Assembly: GCA_903848645.1 (NCBI GenBank)
Contig: CAINGU010000098.1
Location: forward strand, 30,700 to 94,699
Origin: an uncultured cyanobacterium
GTDB taxonomy: Bacteria > Cyanobacteriota > Cyanobacteriia > Cyanobacteriales > Nostocaceae
Length of the DNA: 64,000 bases
Direction of reading: 5' to 3'
Position numbers and translations under genes: made by a program. The notes beneath the pieces are model-generated. The model searched no databases. It was not told where the DNA came from and was given only the letters and a program-made list of their open reading frames with translations. The stretch's first letter is position 1, and each line of letters opens with the position of its first letter. Below, piece after piece: positions 1 through 8,938 of the stretch.

Positions 1-541
1 ATTCGTCTTGGGTTTCCCAATTGCGAAATGTGTCTTCTAAGTCGTCAAAATTACTGTTAGAATTAGTAGCAGCATTCCAACCATGAGTTTCTAACCTTTG
101 CTGGGTTTGTGCTTTGGTTCTAGCTGTTTGGGCTTCGGCTGCTTTTGTTTGTACTTCTTGACGACGTTGTTGAATTTTGTGAAGTAGTTGTTGGGATTGG
201 CTAATGCGTTCTTTTAAACCTTGCATATGTCCCCACATTTGATTTCCTTCTCGCAGTAGTGCAGCTTCTCGTTCTTGGGCTGGGGTGCTTAAATCTTGTC
301 TACCTGCGGCTTGGGCTTTTTGAATACGAATATGCCATTTTTGGATTTCTTGGGCTGTGGAGAGAATTTCATCCTCGGATCGCTTCTCTTGCAATTGTAA
401 CTCGGCAATTAACTTTAATGTATCTTCTTCTTGTTCCCGCAGTTGTTCTAAAAGTGCTTCTAACTCTAAATGAGGGTTATTCCGCAAGAATTCTTCTAAA
501 CGACTTTCTAAAAACCGACTTAAATCATCAAATAAACTCAC
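1..541 (-). CDS. TIGR04376-type conserved cyanobacterial protein (partial)
   Basis: The minus strand stays open from a GTG at 541 to the window edge, so the C-terminus is missing (about 180 codons visible). The protein begins with an amphipathic stretch (VSLFDDLSRFLESRLEEFL) and continues as a long Glu/Gln-rich coiled coil with repeated QE and QQ pairs. GTG is chosen because a GGAG lies 8 nt upstream and no ATG is in frame nearby. The sequence matches my memory of a family restricted to cyanobacteria and of unknown function. It has no signal peptide or membrane segment in the visible part, so it is probably cytosolic. An open frame on the opposite strand (259-588) is a by-product of this low-complexity coding region. 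Confidence 0.75.
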   Translation of the reverse strand, partial: MSLFDDLSRFLESRLEEFLRNNPHLELEALLEQLREQEEDTLKLIAELQLQEKRSEDEILSTAQEIQKWHIRIQKAQAAGRQDLSTPAQEREAALLREGNQMWGHMQGLKERISQSQQLLHKIQQRRQEVQTKAAEAQTARTKAQTQQRLETHGWNAATNSNSNFDDLEDTFRNWETQDE

Positions 542-590
542 TGTTAAAACTCCAACTATCGGATATATGTCTATTTTATAACAGTTAATA

Positions 591-632
591 GGTGACAGGT
601 GACAGGTAACAGGTAACAGGTAACAGGTAATA
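591..632. repeat. Heptamer tandem repeat (GGTRACA)
   Basis: Six tandem 7-bp units run from GGTGACA into GGTAACA and GGTAATA. This is the short tandemly repeated repetitive (STRR) type known from Nostocales. It lies just upstream (on the minus strand) of the first gene. Confidence 0.85.
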
Positions 633-683
633 GAAAAATTTTCTTCTTCCTTCCTTCTTCTGACTCTCGAATCCTGACTCCTG

Positions 684-700
684 GGCGGGGAAACCCCGCC
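684..700. repeat. GC-rich hairpin between convergent-style genes
   Basis: The perfect inverted repeat GGCGGGG-AAA-CCCCGCC lies 20 bp beyond the stop of the carboxypeptidase-like gene, read on the minus strand. It sits next to gactcctg-type repeat text that recurs across the window. It could act as a terminator for the minus-strand gene, but no T-run follows. Confidence 0.5.
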
Positions 701-720
701 CCTACTGATTCGGTGACAAA

Positions 721-1602
721 TTAAATTGGTGTTACCCAATATTTAATCCCTTGGATAATTTTTTGTTGTAATCCAAATTTGGGTAAATCATTTTCACTCC
801 AACCCAAATACGTCCAATGGGGAAGATCATTAACTACAGTCTGAAACCAGCCATTTTGATTTAAAGCCCGTCTTTGGGCTGATGTTGCTACTTGTAAATC
901 AATTGCTAATCCCCACAAATGTTGTGATGTGCCTGGGGGTGCAACTAATCCGAGAATTTTTGTTTCTTTTCCGGTTTTTACTCGTGTCAATGTTTCGCTA
1001 TTTGCGTATTTATTCCAAAATCTTAAATTAGTGGCAAAACTGCGAAGACAATCACCTGCATAACCTGATTTAAGAGCAATTCTTTCTAAAAGTTTGGCTT
1101 TATTTAAAGCTTCAGCGGCAGTTTTTTGTAAATAACATTCTTGAGTGCCATCTACTAAAGTTATACTGATTGTATCTTGAAAAGATTTCGTTTCTAATTC
1201 GTTGTCTAAAATAGTTTTTTGTGGTAATTTAATTCCCGATTTTTGATTAATAAATACTGTTCCATAGGAACGCAGTAACGTATATTCAAACGTATCTACT
1301 TGGGGAATTGTGGGGATTTTGTTGGCAATTGTTGCTAAAAAACGCTGTTGATCGTCTAATTGCTGATCAGGAATAAATAGTGTATTTACAGATGCTGTTG
1401 AATTATGACAAGGCACGCCAGAGTTAGTTACGCATTCTTTGACAATTTGCGGATTTGGTGTTAACTGACTTTGGGAAATTTTGTGAGCAAAGACTAAGGT
1501 AACACTGACAAAAATAATTATAGTAACAAATGCTGCTATTTTCAGAATTAGTTTCACGAAAATATTACTTATTTTGAAAATTTCGATTTCATCATATCGC
1601 AA
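721..1602 (-). CDS. D-alanyl-D-alanine carboxypeptidase family protein (VanY/M15-like)
   Basis: This is probably a zinc peptidase acting on peptidoglycan stem peptides in the periplasm. An N-terminal hydrophobic segment at about residues 17-40 (LILKIAAFVTIIIFVSVTLVF) suggests a membrane anchor or signal sequence. The M15 signature SxHxxGxAxD appears as SQHLWGLAIDL, with His228 and Asp235 as likely zinc ligands, and His262 in LPHWTYLG as the third. Length (about 290) fits the family. The frame opens with TTG at 1602; an in-frame GTG (residue 16) is the only other plausible start and no ATG is available, so the exact start is uncertain. The gene stands alone and is divergent from the ABC permease. 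The family assignment rests on motif reading only. Confidence 0.75.
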   Translation of the reverse strand: MRYDEIEIFKISNIFVKLILKIAAFVTIIIFVSVTLVFAHKISQSQLTPNPQIVKECVTNSGVPCHNSTASVNTLFIPDQQLDDQQRFLATIANKIPTIPQVDTFEYTLLRSYGTVFINQKSGIKLPQKTILDNELETKSFQDTISITLVDGTQECYLQKTAAEALNKAKLLERIALKSGYAGDCLRSFATNLRFWNKYANSETLTRVKTGKETKILGLVAPPGTSQHLWGLAIDLQVATSAQRRALNQNGWFQTVVNDLPHWTYLGWSENDLPKFGLQQKIIQGIKYWVTPI

Positions 1603-1645
1603 AATATTTTAAAATTTAGGACATTAAGGCACAATGCAAGGATTT

Positions 1646-1677
1646 AGATCCCCGGATTCTTAGAGAAGTCGGGGATC
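1646..1677. repeat. Palindromic dispersed repeat (AGATCCCCG...CGGGGATCT)
   Basis: A 9-bp perfect stem (AGATCCCCG / CGGGGATCT) encloses the core gattcttagagaagt and is followed by tgttttttg. The same type of core (cttcttcaagaag) is present at 15513-15545, so this is a dispersed element. It lies between two divergent genes and therefore terminates neither of them. Confidence 0.7.
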
Positions 1678-1790
1678 TTGTTTTTTGTAGCTTTAGATAA
1701 AATTCCTGTGTATAATTTGAGAATGAAGTTTATTTTTTAGTTCATAAATATTTATATTAACCACATTCATGCTTAATCCTTTTTAGCAAA

Positions 1791-2627
1791 ATGATGAATT
1801 TAAAAAACTCCCGAATACAAACTTTAGCCATTTATGTAATACTAAGTGTGATCGCTATAATCATGCTATTTCCATTGTTATGGCTCATCAGTACATCATT
1901 AAAATCACCAACAGAAAATATCTGGCAGTCACCACCGCAACTATTACCCAGTCAACCGACATTAGAAAACTTCTCTAAAGTTTGGCAATCTTTACCCTTT
2001 GGCACATATTTATACAACAGTATTCTTGTATCTGTATTAACAGTGGGCTTGAATTTGTTGTTTTGTTCCTTAGCGGCTTATCCCTTAGCTAGACTCTCAT
2101 TTGTGGGCAGAAACGGAATTTTTATTGCCATTGTGACAACAATTATGATTCCCTTCCAAATTGTCATGATTCCTTTATATATTTTGACAGTGCAATTAGG
2201 GTTGAGAAATACTTATTTAGGGGTAATTTTCCCTAGTTTAGCCTCTGCCTTTGGTATATTTTTGTTACGGCAGGCTCTCATAGGTGTGCCAAAAGAAATT
2301 GAGGAAGCTGCTCGCTTAGATGGGAGTTCTGAGTTAGGATTATGGTGGTACATAATGCTACCTGCCATTCGCCCAGCACTGATTACCCTGGCTATTTTTG
2401 TCTTTATTGGCGCTTGGAGCGACTTTTTGTGGCCTTTGATTGTCATCCAAGATGAAAGTTTATACACTTTACCCTTGGGAGTTGCTAAGTTAGCGGGGAC
2501 ATTTTCTTTAGATTGGCGATTGGTCTCGGCTGGTTCAGTAATTTCTATCACTCCAGTGTTAGTATTATTTTTATTACTCCAAAAATACATTGTTCCTACG
2601 GATACGGGTAGTGGAGTCAAGGGATAA
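1791..2627 (+). CDS. Carbohydrate ABC transporter permease (MalG-type)
   Basis: This is one inner-membrane permease subunit of a binding-protein-dependent sugar importer. Six hydrophobic segments are visible, beginning at residues 12-35. The cytoplasmic EAA loop that contacts the ATPase is clear as EEAARLDGSSELGLWWYIM followed by LPAIRPAL. The length of 278 residues matches MalG/LacG-type permeases. No partner permease, binding protein or ATPase gene is present in the window, so it is an orphan here and its sugar cannot be named. The stop is only 2 bp before the start of the photoreceptor kinase gene, which suggests co-transcription although the functions look unrelated. Confidence 0.9.
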   Translation: MMNLKNSRIQTLAIYVILSVIAIIMLFPLLWLISTSLKSPTENIWQSPPQLLPSQPTLENFSKVWQSLPFGTYLYNSILVSVLTVGLNLLFCSLAAYPLARLSFVGRNGIFIAIVTTIMIPFQIVMIPLYILTVQLGLRNTYLGVIFPSLASAFGIFLLRQALIGVPKEIEEAARLDGSSELGLWWYIMLPAIRPALITLAIFVFIGAWSDFLWPLIVIQDESLYTLPLGVAKLAGTFSLDWRLVSAGSVISITPVLVLFLLLQKYIVPTDTGSGVKG

Positions 2628-2629
2628 AA

Positions 2630-5242
2630 ATGCAGACAAAAAAAATCTCCAATTTAGAATTAGAACGGATAATTATTCCTGCTCCCGTGACATTGACAAG
2701 TGATACCCTTGCCATTAATGCAGTCAGATTAATGAGTCAGGTAGATAGTATTTGTCATCTCACCAAGGATGTAGTATCAGATACTCATCTCCAGAATGTG
2801 GAACAAGCCAGTTGTGTTCTTGTTCTAGATCAAGAATATTTAGTAGGTATTATTACGAAACAAGATGTCATAAACTGTATAGCAATGGGGGTAAATTTAG
2901 AGCAAGTTACCCTAGCAGAGGTAATGATTAAACATCCAGTTACCTTGAAAAAATCAGAATTTACCAATATTTTGGTGGTTCTAAATTTATTTCGTCAATA
3001 TAAAATATGTCACCTAGCAGTGGTAGATGATCAAGGTGGGTTAGTAGGAATTATCAACCGAAGTAGTGTATTAAATAGTATTGATCCACTGGAAATGTAT
3101 GAAGAAAACCATTTTTTACGAGAAAAGGTTGATCAACTAGAAACTGAAAAAGCCGAGATATTACAAAATCAAAATACTGAATTAGAAAGTCAAGTTCATG
3201 AACGGACTACGGAATTAATAGAGCAGATTAAGATAGATCACTTGCTGCTTATGCTTTCACAAAGAATTCGTAACTCTTTTGATTTAGATGTAATCTTGCA
3301 AACTGCTGTTTCCGAAATTCAAGAATATTTGCAAATAGATCGGGTAATTATCTATGAATTTAACAGAGAATGGAGTGGTAAAGTTGTCGCTGAAGCACTA
3401 AGAACAGAAGAAGCTTCTTTGTTAGGTGTTGTTCTTCATGATCCTTGTTTTGCCCCTGATTGGGTTGACCATTATATGAATGGTCGGGTGCGAAAAATTC
3501 ATGATATTTATGATTGTCAGTTGTCTCCTTGTCATGTTGAATTATTAGCAACAAATCATATCCGTGCCAACCTAGTTGTACCAATTGTTTATCAAAATCA
3601 GTTATGGGGCTTAATCGGCGCTCATCAAGTTTCCCAACCCCGAATTTGGCAATCTTTAGAAGTTGATTTGCTAGAAAAGTTATCTATTCAATTAGCGATC
3701 GCTATTCAACAATCCCAACTTTATCAACAAGCTCAAAAAGAATTAAAAGAGCGAATTGCCGCACAAACAAAACTCAAAAAACTGAACCACAAATTAGAAT
3801 TGCGAGTGATTGAACGTACGGAAGAATTACATCAAAGTCAAGAATATTTACGTCAAATTACCGAAAATATTGACAGTGTTTTCTGGATAAAAAGTATAAA
3901 AGAGGGTAAACTTCTCTATGTTTCACAAGCCTATCAGAAAATTTGGGGCTATTCATGTCGGGAACTATATCAATCATCCCAAAAATGGGTAGATTCTATT
4001 CATCCAGAAGATATGCCGCACATTATTGCAGCTTTACCCAAGCAAATTTATGGTGGATATAATGAACAGTATCGCATAATTCGAGGTGATGGAGAAATCC
4101 GCTGGATCAATGATCGAGCTTTTCCTATCTGCGATCAAAAAGGTGATATTTACCGGATTGCGGGAATTGCTGAAGATATTACTCAACAAAAACAGATTGA
4201 GGAAAAACTGAAATTGCAAGAGCGAGCGATTGCTGCTAGTAATAATGGTATTGTGATCGTTGATGCCAGACTACCAGACAAAAATACAATTTTTGTTAAC
4301 ACTGCATTTGAAAAAATCACAGGTTATTCAGCACAGGAAGTGATCGGAGGCAACTGCCGTTTTCTGCAAAGTAAGGATCGAAAACAACCAGGTTTAAAGG
4401 AAATTCGCACAGCTTTACAAGCTCAACAAAATTGCAAAGTTACCCTCCGTAATTATCGTAAAGATGGTAGTCTGTTTTGGAATGAACTGAGCATTTCTCC
4501 CATTTTCGACGATCAAGGAAATCTTACTCATTTCATCGGGATTCAAAACGATGTAACTGCCCGCAAACAGGCAGAAGAACAAATAAAATCTTCTCTAAAA
4601 GAAAAAGAAATCTTGCTCAAAGAAGTTCATCATCGTGTCAAAAATAATCTCTTAGTAGTATCTAGTCTTTTAGATTGGCAAGCTGACTATATTACAGATC
4701 CAGCAGCTATCAAGATTTTTGAACAAAGTCAATATCGTATTCAATCAATGGCACTTATCCATGAAAAACTTTATCAATCTAAAAATATAGCTGAAATTGA
4801 TTTAAGTGAATATTTAGAAAATCTGGCTAAACAGTTAGAATATTCCTTAAATTCAGACTACCGCAAAATTACTATTAACTTTGATCTGCATCCCATTTTT
4901 TTGAATATCGAAACAGCTACTCCTTGTGGTTTAATTGTCAATGAATTAATTACTAATGTCTTTGAACACGCTTTCCCAAATCATGGTACAGGACAAATAT
5001 GGTTAAGAGTAAAAGAAAATGCCCAAAAGCAAGTCACTATCACTATTGAAGATAATGGTGTAGGTTTACCCGCAGATTTGGATTTTCAGAATACAGAATC
5101 TTTAGGTTTGCAGTTAATTTGTTTATTAACTAAACAGTTAGAAGGAGAAATTACCGTCAGTCGTGATCATGGCACTAAATTTGTTTTAACTTTTTCAGAA
5201 CTACGTTATCAGAAGAGAATTGAAAATTATGACCAGCGTTAA
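2630..5242 (+). CDS. CBS-cyanobacteriochrome GAF-PAS-LOV-HisKA_2 sensor histidine kinase
   Basis: This is a soluble multi-sensor kinase of 870 residues. Domain order is: two CBS motifs (about 10-155), coiled coil, GAF (about 205-365), coiled coil, PAS (about 400-515), LOV-type PAS (about 530-645), HisKA_2 and HATPase (about 660-862). The GAF has the two cysteines of DXCF cyanobacteriochromes: Cys273 in DPCF and Cys301 in SPCHVELL, 28 residues apart, followed by RANLVVPI and LWGLIGAHQ. The second PAS has the LOV hallmark GGNCRFLQ with Cys576, then NYRKDGSLFWN and FIGIQNDVT. The phospho-acceptor is His668 in EVHHRVKNNL. So it should bind a bilin and a flavin. The gene overlaps the response regulator by 14 bp, which makes that protein its likely partner. 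Domain calls are by motif; chromophore binding is inferred. Confidence 0.9.
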   Translation: MQTKKISNLELERIIIPAPVTLTSDTLAINAVRLMSQVDSICHLTKDVVSDTHLQNVEQASCVLVLDQEYLVGIITKQDVINCIAMGVNLEQVTLAEVMIKHPVTLKKSEFTNILVVLNLFRQYKICHLAVVDDQGGLVGIINRSSVLNSIDPLEMYEENHFLREKVDQLETEKAEILQNQNTELESQVHERTTELIEQIKIDHLLLMLSQRIRNSFDLDVILQTAVSEIQEYLQIDRVIIYEFNREWSGKVVAEALRTEEASLLGVVLHDPCFAPDWVDHYMNGRVRKIHDIYDCQLSPCHVELLATNHIRANLVVPIVYQNQLWGLIGAHQVSQPRIWQSLEVDLLEKLSIQLAIAIQQSQLYQQAQKELKERIAAQTKLKKLNHKLELRVIERTEELHQSQEYLRQITENIDSVFWIKSIKEGKLLYVSQAYQKIWGYSCRELYQSSQKWVDSIHPEDMPHIIAALPKQIYGGYNEQYRIIRGDGEIRWINDRAFPICDQKGDIYRIAGIAEDITQQKQIEEKLKLQERAIAASNNGIVIVDARLPDKNTIFVNTAFEKITGYSAQEVIGGNCRFLQSKDRKQPGLKEIRTALQAQQNCKVTLRNYRKDGSLFWNELSISPIFDDQGNLTHFIGIQNDVTARKQAEEQIKSSLKEKEILLKEVHHRVKNNLLVVSSLLDWQADYITDPAAIKIFEQSQYRIQSMALIHEKLYQSKNIAEIDLSEYLENLAKQLEYSLNSDYRKITINFDLHPIFLNIETATPCGLIVNELITNVFEHAFPNHGTGQIWLRVKENAQKQVTITIEDNGVGLPADLDFQNTESLGLQLICLLTKQLEGEITVSRDHGTKFVLTFSELRYQKRIENYDQR

Positions 5243-6998
5243 AATATTAATTGTTGAAGATGAACTTTTGATTGCTAATAATTTAGCCAGAAAACTAACT
5301 AAGTTGGGATATACAATTGTAGAAATTGTTTCTTCAGGGGAAAATGCTATTCGGATAGCTGGAGAAAAACAACCAGACTTAGTGCTAATGGATATTGTCA
5401 TTAAAGGTGACATGGATGGTATACAAGCTGCTGCTCAAATAGCTAAAAAATATGGGATTCCAGTTATTTATTTAACTGCCTATGCTGATAATGAAACTCT
5501 AAATAGAGCTAAAGACACAACTCCTTTTGGTTATATTCTTAAACCATTTAAGGATAGAGAATTACAAGTAACAATTGAAATTGCTCTGCAAAAACATCAA
5601 GCTGATTTAGAGCAAAAAAGACAATACATGGAACAACTTAAGGAGGTTGAGCAAAAATTCAGCCAAGTTCAAAAATTTGATCCTCTCACTAAGTTATTAA
5701 ATCGTCATGGTTTACAGGAGGAGTTTGATCACCAAGTAGAAGAATTTATTCATAATTTGATTCAGCCTAAAGAAGCATCTCCAAGTTATTTTCCCTATCT
5801 TCCTATTTTCTGTTTAAGTTTTGATCGTCTAGAACGACTTTATCAATCTCTTGACCCAGCAAATAGCGATTTACTAATCCTGACATTAACAGAAAGGTTA
5901 AAATCAGTAATTGCAGAAAATGGTATTGTTGCTCGAATTAATAGTAATGAGTTTGTCATTATTGCCAAAGCCATAGAATATCGTACCCAAGCAGTTGCTC
6001 TAGCTCAATCTTTGCTACAAAGTATCTCCAAGCCAATTCTAATTAATAGCCAAGAAATATTTATTACTGCTAGTATAGGCAGTGCATTTTACTATCATCC
6101 CTACCATTTAGAAACCTTATTACAACATTGTCGGATTGTTATAGCCAAAATCCAAAAAGGGGGAGGTAACGCCTATGAATTCTATAACCATAATCTAGAT
6201 AATACTACTGCAACCAAACAAATCACTTGGGAATCAGATTTGCACCATGCACTAGAACTTAATCAATTTCAGTTATACTTTCAACCCATAGTCAATATCA
6301 AAACTGGCGAAATTGTCGCTGCTGAAGCTTTAATTAGATGGTTACATCCTGAATATGGAATTATCCTCCCTAAAGATTTTATTCCCGTAGCTGAACAACA
6401 AGGTTTGATAATTGAACTTGGTAAATGGGTATTTAGAAATACCTTTAGATGTCTAGGAGAGAGGAAAAAGGCTGGACTACCAATCATAAAAATGTCTGTT
6501 AATCTCTCTTCCCGTCAGTTATCTCATCCCGCACTATCTCAAGAACTGACTAATATATTAATTGAGCAAAAGGTCAGTGCTAAATTCATTTCTCTAGAAG
6601 TGGATGAAAGCATTTTTGAAGAAGATAGCAACTTAGCTGTCCGTCGTCTGCGCTTAATTAAAGCCTTGGGATTTGAAATAACTCTTGATAGTTTTGGTAG
6701 TGATAAATCATCATTAAACTATCTGAGTAAGTTTCCATTTGATACCGTAAAAATGGATAGCTCTCTGGCGAAAAATTTAAAACTGACACCAGCAAACGAA
6801 ACCATTGTTGCTAGTATTATTGATTTAGCCCGAAAATTAAATATGGAAATTGTTGCGAAAGGAGTAGAAAGAAAAAATGAACTCCAATTTTTCTACCAGC
6901 ATCAATGTTATCATGTCCAAGGTAATCTCTTTAGTCGCCCTATTCCGGCATCAGAATTTATAAATTTACCTAATTCCTTGGTAATTCCTAGCATTTAG
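5229..6998 (+). CDS. REC-GGDEF-EAL response regulator with degenerate output domains
   Basis: A receiver domain (residues 1-125, phospho-acceptor Asp55 in LVLMDIVI) is followed by GGDEF and EAL domains for cyclic di-GMP. The GGDEF active-site loop reads NSNEF (238-242), so cyclase activity is unlikely. The EAL domain keeps EAL (Glu366), the VNLSSRQ Asn, LEVDES and the QG near the end. However, the DDFG loop reads D487-S488-F-G and the usual AEGVE reads AKGVE (Lys544), both positions important for metal binding or catalysis. It may therefore bind c-di-GMP rather than turn it over. ATG at 5229 is preferred; a TTG 9 nt upstream is in frame. The 14-bp overlap with the kinase gene indicates a cognate pair. 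Confidence 0.9.
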   Translation: MTSVKILIVEDELLIANNLARKLTKLGYTIVEIVSSGENAIRIAGEKQPDLVLMDIVIKGDMDGIQAAAQIAKKYGIPVIYLTAYADNETLNRAKDTTPFGYILKPFKDRELQVTIEIALQKHQADLEQKRQYMEQLKEVEQKFSQVQKFDPLTKLLNRHGLQEEFDHQVEEFIHNLIQPKEASPSYFPYLPIFCLSFDRLERLYQSLDPANSDLLILTLTERLKSVIAENGIVARINSNEFVIIAKAIEYRTQAVALAQSLLQSISKPILINSQEIFITASIGSAFYYHPYHLETLLQHCRIVIAKIQKGGGNAYEFYNHNLDNTTATKQITWESDLHHALELNQFQLYFQPIVNIKTGEIVAAEALIRWLHPEYGIILPKDFIPVAEQQGLIIELGKWVFRNTFRCLGERKKAGLPIIKMSVNLSSRQLSHPALSQELTNILIEQKVSAKFISLEVDESIFEEDSNLAVRRLRLIKALGFEITLDSFGSDKSSLNYLSKFPFDTVKMDSSLAKNLKLTPANETIVASIIDLARKLNMEIVAKGVERKNELQFFYQHQCYHVQGNLFSRPIPASEFINLPNSLVIPSI

Positions 6999-7024
6999 AG
7001 GAAGATAGAAGGAGTTAAAAATAA

Positions 7025-7390
7025 ATGCAACCTGCGAGAACATTTGAAGATTTAATAGTTTGGCAAAAAGCACATCAATTTGTGCTAGGAATATATCAAT
7101 TAACTGCAAATTTTCTCAAATCAGAAATATATGGACTTACTTCTCAGTTTAGACGCGCATCAGTTTCTATTCTTGCAAATATCGCTGAAGGATTTAAGAA
7201 GAAAGGAAATATAGATAAAGTAAGATTTATGAATATTACACAAGCTTCTTTAGAAGAATGTAGATACTATCTTATTCTCACAAATGATTTAGGATATGGT
7301 GATACATCAGAATTGATGTTAAAACTGCAAGAAGTTAGTAAATTATTAGATAGTTATGCAAAAGCTATTCTCAACAATTCTACCTCCTAA
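7025..7390 (+). CDS. Four helix bundle protein (S23/IVS-type family)
   Basis: This 121-residue protein has the family pattern: FEDLIVWQKAHQF near the start, then LTSQFRRASVSILANIAEGF, then FMNITQASLEECRYYLILTNDLGY. This family was first seen in intervening sequences of 23S rRNA genes but is common as a free gene in cyanobacteria. Its role is unknown; some members are linked to mobile genes. The gene starts 26 bp after the response regulator stop, with AGAAGGAG 9-16 nt upstream of the ATG, and could be read from the same transcript. Confidence 0.85.
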   Translation: MQPARTFEDLIVWQKAHQFVLGIYQLTANFLKSEIYGLTSQFRRASVSILANIAEGFKKKGNIDKVRFMNITQASLEECRYYLILTNDLGYGDTSELMLKLQEVSKLLDSYAKAILNNSTS

Positions 7391-7452
7391 CCTGGATTTC
7401 TTCTTCTTCTTTCTGACTCCTGACTCCTGACTCCTTATATTTAGAAAAGTAC

Positions 7453-8778
7453 ATGGCCAATTCTCGTTTACAGTTATTAGTTTTAAGCAATGGTCATGGA
7501 GAAGATATCATTGCTGTGCGGATTATCCAGGCTCTGCAACAATTACCTGTTCCACCAGATATTTTTGCTTTACCAATAGTTGGTCAAGGACGTGCTTACC
7601 AAAAAATAGATGTTCCCATGATTGGTAAAGTGCAAACTATGCCTTCTGGTGGTTTTATCTATATGGATGGCCGCGAATTAATGCGCGATGTGGGCGGTGG
7701 CTTGGTGCAGTTGACTCTTAATCAAATTCAATCTGTACGCCGTTGGGTAAGTTCACAGACAAAGTTAGGTAATCAAAAAGCTGTTTTAGCTGTGGGGGAT
7801 ATTGTCCCTTTATTATTTGCAGCGTTCAGTAGTGCTAATTATGCCTTTGTAGGTACGGCTAAATCAGAATATTATGTGCGTGATGAAGCGGGATTATTAC
7901 CGAGAAAATCTAAATCCGCATGGTGGGAAAATTTTTCTGGTTCAATTTACCATCCTTGGGAAAGGTGGTTAATGAGTCGTCGTCGTTGTCGCGCTGTGTT
8001 TCCCAGAGATTCTCTGACCACGGAAATTTTAAAAAAATGGCCAATTCCCGCTGTGGATGTGGGGAATCCCATGATGGATGGTTTACAGACAACTCTGAAC
8101 GCACAGCAGTTTTATCGTCCTGATGCTGAACAGGAGGAAGTGATTCGTCCTTTGATTGTGACTCTGTTGCCTGGTTCTCGTGCGCCGGAAGCTTACAATA
8201 ATTGGGAAATCATCATGATTGCTGTATCCGCGCTGATGGCTGGTTTACGACAACCAGGTTCTGTATTCCACTCTGCGGGAACGATGATTTTTTTAGGAGC
8301 AATTTCTCCTGGTTTAGATTGTAGTATTTTATCCCAAACTTTACATATTCAAGGTTGGCGACTTTGTGAAGAATCTCCTTTACCAATTTCTGACCCCGAC
8401 AGCTTGACTTTTAAACAAAAAAATGCTTATTTCATCTTGACCCAACAAGCTTATAATGACTGCTTGTATTGGGGTGATGTAGCCATTGCAATGGCCGGAA
8501 CTGCAACAGAACAATTTATCGGTTTAGGAAAACCAGCGATCGCTATTCCCGGTCATGGTCCCCAATATAACCCCGGTTTTGCAGAAGCCCAAAGTCGGCT
8601 GTTAGGACTATCTCTCACCCTAGTTAACCAACCATCACAAGTTCTCCCAGCCATCCAATCTCTACTCAAAAATCCTGACTTTTTACATGAAATTGCCGAA
8701 AATGGAATTCAGCGCATGGGACGTGCAGGCGCAGCACAACGGATTGCAGAATGTTTACAAGAAAGATTGGTTAGGTAA
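7453..8778 (+). CDS. Lipid-A-disaccharide synthase-related protein (cyanobacterial)
   Basis: The 441-residue protein begins LLVLSNGHGEDIIAVRII and contains LPGSRAPEAYNNW and, near the end, AGTATEQFIGLGKPAIAIPGHGPQYNPGF. These fit the glycosyltransferase-B fold of LpxB relatives that bind a UDP-sugar in the C-terminal half. It resembles the cyanobacterium-specific LpxB-related family rather than true LpxB, and its acceptor is unknown. The heptamer array GGTAATT begins directly at the stop codon, so the repeat abuts the gene with no spacer. Confidence 0.85.
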   Translation: MANSRLQLLVLSNGHGEDIIAVRIIQALQQLPVPPDIFALPIVGQGRAYQKIDVPMIGKVQTMPSGGFIYMDGRELMRDVGGGLVQLTLNQIQSVRRWVSSQTKLGNQKAVLAVGDIVPLLFAAFSSANYAFVGTAKSEYYVRDEAGLLPRKSKSAWWENFSGSIYHPWERWLMSRRRCRAVFPRDSLTTEILKKWPIPAVDVGNPMMDGLQTTLNAQQFYRPDAEQEEVIRPLIVTLLPGSRAPEAYNNWEIIMIAVSALMAGLRQPGSVFHSAGTMIFLGAISPGLDCSILSQTLHIQGWRLCEESPLPISDPDSLTFKQKNAYFILTQQAYNDCLYWGDVAIAMAGTATEQFIGLGKPAIAIPGHGPQYNPGFAEAQSRLLGLSLTLVNQPSQVLPAIQSLLKNPDFLHEIAENGIQRMGRAGAAQRIAECLQERLVR

Positions 8779-8850
8779 TTGGTAATTGGTAATTGGTAAT
8801 TGGTAATTGGTAATTGGTAATTGGTAATTGGTAATTGGTAATTGGTAATT
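8774..8850. repeat. Heptamer tandem repeat (GGTAATT) x11
   Basis: Exactly eleven copies of the 7-bp unit are present. The array begins within the last codons of the LpxB-related gene, so the repeat supplies the TAG stop context. Confidence 0.95.
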
Positions 8851-8858
8851 GGGAGAAA

Positions 8859-8932
8859 TTTCTTTCTCTCTTCTTCTTTCTTCTTCTTTCTTCTTTCTTC
8901 TTCTTTCTTCTTCTTTCTTCTTTCTCCTGACT
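8859..8932. repeat. Polypyrimidine TTC-rich tract
   Basis: A pyrimidine tract of irregular ttctttc and ttcttctttc units follows the heptamer array and ends with ctcctgactcc, the same short text found at 7415-7435, 12058-12070 and 21195-21225. It lies immediately downstream of the minus-strand LuxR-type regulator. Confidence 0.8.
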
Positions 8933-8938
8933 CCTTTG

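Noticed and set aside
259..588. Plus-strand open frame of 109 codons
   Set aside because: It lies opposite the coiled-coil coding sequence of the TIGR04376-type gene, which has a good ribosome-binding site and a family match.
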